Assembly: GCF_003434055.1 (NCBI RefSeq)
Contig: NZ_QVEX01000034.1
Location: 275 to 19,907, forward strand
Direction: 5' to 3'
Length of the DNA stretch: 19,633 nt
DNA from: Enterocloster aldenensis
Lineage (GTDB): Bacteria > Bacillota > Clostridia > Lachnospirales > Lachnospiraceae
The position numbers were made by a program, and so were the translations under genes. The notes below the pieces were generated by a model. The model ran no database searches and was not told where the DNA came from. It worked only from the letters and a program-made list of their open reading frames with translations. Shown piece after piece: positions 15,362-19,633 of the stretch (position 1 is the stretch's first letter; every line of letters starts with the position of its first letter).

Positions 15362-16579
15362 ATGGCTATGGACAAAAGAAATGCGATAACGGTGGAAGAG
15401 GCGCAGGAACGGCTGAGGCAGATTAAGATAGATGTCCGTACTGAATGGATGAAGGCAGTGGATTCCCTTGGGCGTATATGTGCGCAGGATGTGTACTCCA
15501 TTATGGACCAGCCTCCGTTCCCAAGGTCACCGCTGGACGGTTATGCGGTCAGAAGCATGGATGTACAGGGGGCTTCCAGGGAAAATCCCGTGAAGCTGAA
15601 TGTGGTTGAGCGGGTTTGCGCCGGCATGTATCCCCAAAAGAAGGTGGGGCCAGGTGAGGCCGTGAGGATTATGACCGGCGCCCCCATACCGGAGGGGGCA
15701 GACGGTATTATCATGCAGGAACAGACGGATGAAGGGGAGCAGGCAGTGGAAATCTACCGGCCGGTCAAAGCTTACGGGAATTACTGCTTTCAGGGCGAGG
15801 ATGTGGAAAAGGGGGTTTTACTGTTTAGGAAAGGCACCCGGATACGCCATATGCATGTGGGCATCATGGCGAGCCAGGGAATCGAAAACGTGCAGGTATA
15901 CCGTGTTCCGGAAATCGGGGTCATGGCAACCGGAGATGAGTTAATGCCGGTGGGACATGCCCTTATGCAGGGGAAGATATATGATAGTAATGGACCCCTT
16001 CTTTCTGCCCGGGTCATGGAATTGGGAATGAAGGTAATCAGGTTGGGCAGCGCCGGTGATGATACGGAAAAGCTGGCTGATGCGGTCCTGGAGTCTTTAC
16101 GCCGGTGTGATGCATTGATTACCAGCGGAGGGGTATCGGTGGGAGTCAGGGACTGTATGCCTCTTGTGGCTGAATATCTGGGCGCGGATGTGCTGTTTCA
16201 CGGAATTGATGCCAAACCAGGCTCACCCATCATGGTGATGCTGGTCGGGAACAAGCCTGTTTTCTGTCTTTCCGGTAATCCGTTTGCAGCCGCTGCAACC
16301 TTCGAGGTGCTGGTAAGGCCGGTCCTGGAGGTGATGCGGGGAAGAAGCGGATGGCGTCCGGAACGGGTCAGGGGAATACTTGAAACCGCGTTTCCAAAAC
16401 CATCTTCCACAAGGCGGTTTATCAGGGGACGTATGGACAACGGAAAGGTATGGCTCCCGGAAGGCCGCCATTCATCCGGCATGCTTGTAAGCCTGTCCCG
16501 GTGCAACTGTCTGGTGGATATTGCGGCCGGCAGCGAGGGGATGGAACCAGGGGAGACCGTGGATGTGATATTGCTATGA
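15362..16579 (+). CDS. moeA: Molybdopterin molybdenumtransferase MoeA
   Basis: MoeA inserts molybdate into adenylylated molybdopterin, the last common step of molybdenum cofactor synthesis. The 405-residue product shows the family motif PPFPRSPLDGYAVRS, with the conserved aspartate D59. It also has RIMTGAPIPEGAD (102-114), a GVMATGDEL segment, the MPT-binding TSGGVSVGVRD and CLSGNPFAA, and a C-terminal domain IV. Two close starts are possible: ATG 15362, and ATG 15368, which sits at a better distance from the GGGGAAGG site (15353-15360). Its own promoter and its place beside the molybdoenzyme suggest a copy dedicated to, or co-regulated with, that enzyme. Other cofactor genes are not in the window. 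Confidence 0.94.
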   Translation: MAMDKRNAITVEEAQERLRQIKIDVRTEWMKAVDSLGRICAQDVYSIMDQPPFPRSPLDGYAVRSMDVQGASRENPVKLNVVERVCAGMYPQKKVGPGEAVRIMTGAPIPEGADGIIMQEQTDEGEQAVEIYRPVKAYGNYCFQGEDVEKGVLLFRKGTRIRHMHVGIMASQGIENVQVYRVPEIGVMATGDELMPVGHALMQGKIYDSNGPLLSARVMELGMKVIRLGSAGDDTEKLADAVLESLRRCDALITSGGVSVGVRDCMPLVAEYLGADVLFHGIDAKPGSPIMVMLVGNKPVFCLSGNPFAAAATFEVLVRPVLEVMRGRSGWRPERVRGILETAFPKPSSTRRFIRGRMDNGKVWLPEGRHSSGMLVSLSRCNCLVDIAAGSEGMEPGETVDVILL

Positions 16580-16580
16580 T

Positions 16581-16626
16581 AAAAACGGTACACAGATGCC
16601 TGTAAGATGGCCTGTGTACCGTTTTT
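16581..16626. terminator. Bidirectional terminator
   Basis: AAAAACGGTACACAG (16581-16595) pairs with CTGTGTACCGTTTTT (16612-16626) as a perfect inverted repeat. It provides a T run for both strands and ends moeA and the convergent flavoprotein gene. Confidence 0.88.
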
Positions 16627-16651
16627 CCCGCTTTCCTTGATTGCAGATATT

Positions 16652-17074
16652 TTATGATTCTATGCTGAAATCCTCAGATTTGAAATTACTGTAATATCTG
16701 CCGGATTCAGCCGTGAAACGCAGGACGCAGTAGTCCGGGTCCGTTACGCCAAGGGGATAATACATGGTGTCACCTTCCTGCCATATCATTTCCCTGCTCT
16801 CACTGTCCTCCAGCACTTCCATGGTGCCGGTCAGCATGACTCCGCGGAAAAAACGCCGGTCGCAGAAATATACACAGGCCTTGGGATCATCCCTATATTG
16901 TGCGGCCCGCATGGAAGATGTGTTGCTGGTAAAATACATGGTCTTCAGCCCGATCCGTTTTCTTGGTGCGAGCATTGCCTTAACATTAGGGAACCCTTCC
17001 GCGGACACAGAACCTATAAACGCAGTACTCTGTCTGTCAATTAAACTACCGATGGTTTTCCGGACATCTTTCAT
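16652..17074 (-). CDS. Pyridoxamine-phosphate-oxidase-like flavin-binding protein
   Basis: This 140-residue single split-barrel protein belongs to the PNPOx-like/general-stress-26 group. It opens with a helix followed by the strand pattern TAFIGSVSAEGFPNVKAM, then LKTMYFTSNTSSMRAAQYRDDPKACVYF. That is the usual FMN-binding layout of the group. It has an AGGAGGAGG site just before the ATG. It may bind FMN, F420 or heme; the sequence does not say which. It lies downstream of the HxlR gene on the same strand, and HxlR regulators often control small flavoproteins, so it is a plausible HxlR target. Confidence 0.85.
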   Translation of the reverse strand: MKDVRKTIGSLIDRQSTAFIGSVSAEGFPNVKAMLAPRKRIGLKTMYFTSNTSSMRAAQYRDDPKACVYFCDRRFFRGVMLTGTMEVLEDSESREMIWQEGDTMYYPLGVTDPDYCVLRFTAESGRYYSNFKSEDFSIES

Positions 17075-17150
17075 ATCTTCCTCCTCCTTTTAACTACAAT
17101 CTTAACGGTTTGCAGTAAATAAGGGAAGTAGGCACTTTTTAGTAACTATA

Positions 17151-17162
17151 CGTCCATGGACG
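17151..17162. promoter_or_regulatory. CGTCCATGGACG palindrome
   Basis: This perfect 12-bp palindrome lies in the 92-base gap between the HxlR gene and the flavoprotein gene, just past the HxlR stop codon. With no loop or T run it is not a terminator. It may be an operator for the downstream gene. The gap also holds possible minus-strand -10 boxes (TATAGT at plus 17144-17149, TAAGAT at plus 17097-17102) without convincing -35 boxes. Confidence 0.3.
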
Positions 17163-17166
17163 CTAG

Positions 17167-17523
17167 CTATAAAAGTCCCTTGGCCTTGAGCAGTTCTTCT
17201 TTATGGTCTTCTACCATCATCTCTATGCCGATGGCCTGCATGATTGTAATGGCATCAAATATCTTCCGGCCCCTGTCCGTCAGGTCATACTCCACCTTCA
17301 GTGGATATCCCTCAAATGTGGTCCTGACCACAAATCCAAAGTGGATTAATTCATTCAGATGCTGAATCAGCATTTTCTGCGATATGCCTGCGATTGAATG
17401 CCTGAGCCCTGAGAGGGATTGGGGGGCCTTGCTCAGCTGCCACAGGATAATGGGCTTCCATTTTCCTTTGATGGCGTCATGGGTCAGTTCCAATGGGCAG
17501 GTGTACTCGTCCCGCATTTTCAT
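17167..17523 (-). CDS. HxlR-family transcriptional regulator
   Basis: This 118-residue winged-helix protein has the typical HxlR pattern: CPLELTHDAIKGKWKPIILW, then LRHSIAGISQKMLIQHLNEL, then the wing VEYDLTDRGRKI. C11 in the CPLE motif is the conserved N-terminal cysteine used for redox or electrophile sensing in some family members. I chose the ATG at 17523 because the GAGGTGA site (plus 17531-17537) is seven bases away; the ATG at 17529 would be too close. It is divergent from the TetR gene and upstream of the flavoprotein gene on the same strand. Confidence 0.9.
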   Translation of the reverse strand: MKMRDEYTCPLELTHDAIKGKWKPIILWQLSKAPQSLSGLRHSIAGISQKMLIQHLNELIHFGFVVRTTFEGYPLKVEYDLTDRGRKIFDAITIMQAIGIEMMVEDHKEELLKAKGLL

Positions 17524-17542
17524 ATACATTCACCTCACTTGG

Positions 17543-17562
17543 AGTATATCATAGAAAATACT
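17543..17562. promoter_or_regulatory. Dyad and -10 box in the HxlR-TetR gap
   Basis: AGTAT (17543-17547) and ATACT (17558-17562) form an inverted repeat with a ten-base spacer. The left arm contains a minus-strand -10 TATACT (plus 17543-17548) for the HxlR gene, whose -35 is poor. The repeat may be the HxlR autoregulatory site. Confidence 0.3.
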
Positions 17563-17590
17563 TGACAGGAAGGAGTTTGGGGAATAGAAT
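17562..17590 (+). promoter_or_regulatory. Promoter of the TetR gene
   Basis: A perfect -35 TTGACA (17562-17567), a 17-base spacer and -10 TAGAAT (17585-17590) form a strong promoter. The last base of the -10 is the first base of the 18-bp palindrome that follows. Confidence 0.75.
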
Positions 17591-17607
17591 GCAAGTATAT
17601 ACTTGCA
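17590..17607. promoter_or_regulatory. TetR operator, perfect 18-bp palindrome
   Basis: TGCAAGTATATACTTGCA is fully self-complementary. It covers the end of the -10 box and the start site of the TetR gene, the ordinary place for autorepression. A second copy with two mismatches is at 18297-18314. Confidence 0.75.
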
Positions 17608-17624
17608 AATGGGGACGGTAAAAA

Positions 17625-18200
17625 ATGGATCAGACCAGCCAGAAGATAATTGATGCAGCCATGGAGCTGATAATGGAAATCGGATACACGGCAGCCACCA
17701 CAAAGGATATTGCCAGGCGTGCCGGGGTGAATGAGTGCACCATTTTCCGCAAGTTTGGGGAAAAGAAGGAAATCGTGCTCCAGGCCATGAAGCAGAGCCG
17801 ATGGCATCCTGACCTAACCCCGGATGATTTCAGCACATGGTCCGGGGATATGGAGGAGGATTTAAGCCGGTTTGCACATAGTTACATGGATAAAGTAACG
17901 GAACGTTTTGTCAAGCTGTCCATTGGGCTTCGGACACCGGAACTGGCGGATGCCACTTCAGATGGAATCCTGTCCGTTCCGCAGACATTCAGGAAGGGCC
18001 TGATTCATTATTTTGGGGAAATGCATCAAAGGGGGGTCCTGAGGCAGGACAATGCGGAGATTTTTGCCATGATGTTTTTAGCATTGAATTTTGGATTTGT
18101 CTTTTTTAAGGCATCGTTTGGGGAAAAGCTGACAGCAATGACCGAAGACGCATATATCAGCGGGATGGTTTCGGCATTTGTTCATGGGATTAACGGGTAG
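17625..18200 (+). CDS. TetR-family transcriptional regulator
   Basis: This 191-residue protein has an N-terminal helix-turn-helix (about 1-50: AAMELIMEIGYTAATTKDIARRAGVNECTIFRKFGEKK) and an all-helical ligand-binding C-terminal domain. The size is normal. The start has only a weak GGGGACGG site. The palindromes at its promoter and before the next gene indicate that it represses itself and the DUF1330-like gene. The ligand is unknown. Confidence 0.92.
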   Translation: MDQTSQKIIDAAMELIMEIGYTAATTKDIARRAGVNECTIFRKFGEKKEIVLQAMKQSRWHPDLTPDDFSTWSGDMEEDLSRFAHSYMDKVTERFVKLSIGLRTPELADATSDGILSVPQTFRKGLIHYFGEMHQRGVLRQDNAEIFAMMFLALNFGFVFFKASFGEKLTAMTEDAYISGMVSAFVHGING

Positions 18201-18260
18201 GGCATGAAGTATAGCGGGTTAACCATATCCGTATCATGGGGCGTGAAGGCGTATCCTGCA

Positions 18261-18288
18261 TATGGCACAATCAGTGCCATATATTTTT
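18261..18288 (+). terminator. Terminator after the TetR gene
   Basis: TATGGCAC (18261-18268) and GTGCCATA (18274-18281) form a perfect eight-base stem with the loop AATCA, followed by TATTTTT. It lies before the second operator, so the next gene probably needs its own promoter or readthrough. Confidence 0.65.
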
Positions 18289-18296
18289 AGATCGGA

Positions 18297-18314
18297 TGCA
18301 AGTGAATACTTGCA
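18297..18314. promoter_or_regulatory. Second TetR operator
   Basis: TGCAAGTGAATACTTGCA matches the operator at 17590-17607 at 16 of 18 positions and keeps both outer seven-base arms. It ends just before the ribosome binding site AAAGGAGG (18316-18323) of the next gene. No good promoter was seen upstream; TATATT at 18280-18285 is a possible -10 with a poor -35. Confidence 0.7.
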
Positions 18315-18327
18315 GAAAGGAGGAGAT

Positions 18328-18624
18328 ATGGCTACATATTTTATTGTATGCGTTTATCATGACAAAGAAAGGGGATGGGGGGAATATGAGGAATATATCA
18401 GATTGGTTAAGCCGATTGTCGAAGAATACGGAGGCAGGTATATTGTGCGGAGCGAAGCGGTTGAGACCCTTGACCGCCGGTGGGAGCCGGAACGTGTGAT
18501 TGCCATACGCTTTCCAGACAGGGGGAGCCTGGATGCCTGCTTTGGCTCTGAGGCGTATCAGAGGATTATGGAAAAGCGTACGTCGTCGGTTGACAGCCGG
18601 GCTGTGATTGTCCCGGGAATATAA
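18328..18624 (+). CDS. DUF1330-like small protein
   Basis: This 98-residue protein has the dimeric alpha/beta-barrel pattern of DUF1330: YEEYIRLVKPIVEEYGGRYIVRSE, then RRWEPERVIAIRFPDRGSLDACFGSEAYQRI, then SRAVIVPG. An open frame extends back to 18262, but AAAGGAGG four bases before 18328 fixes the start. Its function is unknown; barrels of this fold often act on small aromatic or reactive metabolites. The TetR-type operator before it implies ligand-induced expression. Family assignment is by remembered pattern. Confidence 0.75.
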   Translation: MATYFIVCVYHDKERGWGEYEEYIRLVKPIVEEYGGRYIVRSEAVETLDRRWEPERVIAIRFPDRGSLDACFGSEAYQRIMEKRTSSVDSRAVIVPGI

Positions 18625-18638
18625 ATGACTTTCAGTGG

Positions 18639-18682
18639 ATATTGTTTACATAATGTTGCCTGCGTAAAATATTGCTTACATA
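18639..18682 (+). repeat. Two direct repeats ATATTGYTTACATA
   Basis: ATATTGTTTACATA (18639-18652) and ATATTGCTTACATA (18669-18682) differ at one base and lie 30 bp apart, about three turns of DNA, on the same face. They sit in the gap before the metallo-hydrolase gene. They may be a regulator's tandem site. The first copy also supplies a -35-like TTGTTT with TAAAAT (18665-18670) 16 bases on. Confidence 0.45.
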
Positions 18683-18707
18683 TTATCTGGTTGGCAAGGA
18701 GGAAGAT

Positions 18708-19571
18708 ATGAAGATATGTGATACGGTATATCAGTTAAAGGTTGAATTCAATGTGACACCACAGGTAAAGCGATATGTCTATGTGTATATCATAGAGGGA
18801 AAAGAGGGGTATTACCTGATTGATGCAGGGGTAAAAGGATGTCAGAAAAAAATTGGGGAATATATACATAAAATTGGAAATTCAAGACAAACTATAAATG
18901 CCCTCATCTTAACCCACTCCCATCCGGACCATATTGGAGCAGCAAGGTCCATAAAAGAAGGCTATGACAGCTGCATTTACGCGTGTCAGGGGGAGAAGGA
19001 CTGGATAGAAGATACAGGGCTTCAATATAAGGAGCGCCCCATACCTAATTTCCATGAGCTGGTTGAAGGGCCGGTCATGGTGGACCGGATAATAAAAGAT
19101 AAAGATATTCTATATCTGGAACCGGGGATAGAACTGGAGGTAATCAATTCCTCCGGCCATTCCAGGGAATCCCTTTCTTTTTATTATCCTCAGAAGCAGG
19201 TTCTGTTTACAGGGGATGCGATTCCGGTTATTGATGATGTGCCGATTTATGAGAACTCTGAAAGCTGCATCCGTACGCTGAAACGTCTGGGCAGCCAGGG
19301 GCAGGTGGTCCTGTATTGTCCTGCCTGGGACAAGGTGTATGATAAAGAAGAGGGACTGCAGAACATTCAAGCGGCCATATCCCAGATGGAACGCATCCGG
19401 AATGCGGCGGAACAATATGCAGACTCCCTGTGTGCCGGGAAAATACAGGACAGGGATGTGGTATATCTGATGTGCAGGGAATTGAAAATGCAGCAATGGG
19501 AAGAGCATCCACTCTTTAAAAGGTCCATTTTAAAGGATATTTACAGGTTAAAGGAGGAGAGGAAAAAGTAA
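18708..19571 (+). CDS. Metallo-beta-lactamase-fold hydrolase
   Basis: This 287-residue protein has the metal-binding motif THSHPDHIG (H70, H72, D74, H75), then H151 in SGHSRES and D170 in FTGDAIP. These give both zinc sites except the last ligand: the histidine expected near 205-210 is missing, and the region reads YCPAWDK. The start at 18708 has AAGGAGG five bases upstream. The C-terminal 80 residues are helical and charged. It resembles glyoxalase II/quinolone-sensing-type hydrolases in overall layout. The substrate is unknown and may be a thioester, lactone or phosphoester. Confidence 0.88.
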   Translation: MKICDTVYQLKVEFNVTPQVKRYVYVYIIEGKEGYYLIDAGVKGCQKKIGEYIHKIGNSRQTINALILTHSHPDHIGAARSIKEGYDSCIYACQGEKDWIEDTGLQYKERPIPNFHELVEGPVMVDRIIKDKDILYLEPGIELEVINSSGHSRESLSFYYPQKQVLFTGDAIPVIDDVPIYENSESCIRTLKRLGSQGQVVLYCPAWDKVYDKEEGLQNIQAAISQMERIRNAAEQYADSLCAGKIQDRDVVYLMCRELKMQQWEEHPLFKRSILKDIYRLKEERKK

Positions 19572-19594
19572 TTAAAAAAAGTTGCAGAAAAATG

Positions 19595-19623
19595 TTGACA
19601 ATTGTCGAAGCATCTGGTAAGAT
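19595..19623 (+). promoter_or_regulatory. Strong promoter facing out of the window
   Basis: A perfect -35 TTGACA (19595-19600), a 17-base spacer and -10 TAAGAT (19618-19623) are followed by the window edge. The gene it drives is not visible. An A-rich tract upstream resembles the UP-like sequence of stable RNA promoters. Confidence 0.65.
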
Positions 19624-19633
19624 ATCTCTTGCG

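Noticed and set aside
1..19633. CRISPR array, insertion sequence or prophage
   Set aside because: No regularly spaced repeats, transposase, integrase or phage structural genes were found on reading both strands.

Overview
The window looks like chromosome from a Gram-positive anaerobe of the Clostridia, most likely a Lachnospiraceae-type gut clostridium (Enterocloster/Hungatella-like is a guess). The grounds are near-perfect AGGAGG ribosome binding sites, TTGACA/TATAAT-type promoters, a tRNA with no encoded CCA, a cytosolic molybdoenzyme with no Tat signal, and the regulator families present. No transposase, phage gene, CRISPR array or integrase was seen, and no gene-free stretch exceeds 300 bases.

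Layout. (1) 1-85: the 3' end of a tRNA and its terminator. (2) 119-9836: a LysR regulator divergent from an eight-gene unit. It encodes a complete oligopeptide/nickel-type ABC importer (two permeases, two ATPases, a lipoprotein binding protein), an isocitrate lyase/PEP mutase superfamily enzyme, an NhaC-family antiporter and a small cupin. One good promoter lies at the head, where it overlaps a 17-bp palindrome, and one strong terminator lies at the tail. I read it as an import-cleave-export catabolic operon for an unidentified acid or peptide-like substrate.

(3) 9878-16626: a molybdenum module. An AraC regulator is divergent from a cytosolic three-protein redox complex: an FAD/NAD(P) oxidoreductase, a bis-MGD molybdopterin catalytic subunit and a four-cluster ferredoxin-like subunit. 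It is followed by a one-domain ModE-like regulator and a divergent moeA for molybdenum insertion. The predicted electron path is NAD(P)H - FAD - four [4Fe-4S] - [4Fe-4S]/Mo, or the reverse. The substrate is unknown, and this is the most interesting part of the window.

(4) 16652-19571: small regulatory and accessory genes. These are a pyridoxamine-phosphate-oxidase-like flavoprotein and an HxlR regulator on the minus strand, then a divergent TetR regulator with a perfect 18-bp palindromic operator on its own promoter. A near-identical second operator lies just before the next gene, a DUF1330-like protein. A metallo-beta-lactamase-fold hydrolase follows. The window ends in a strong promoter (19595-19623) that fires into sequence beyond the edge.
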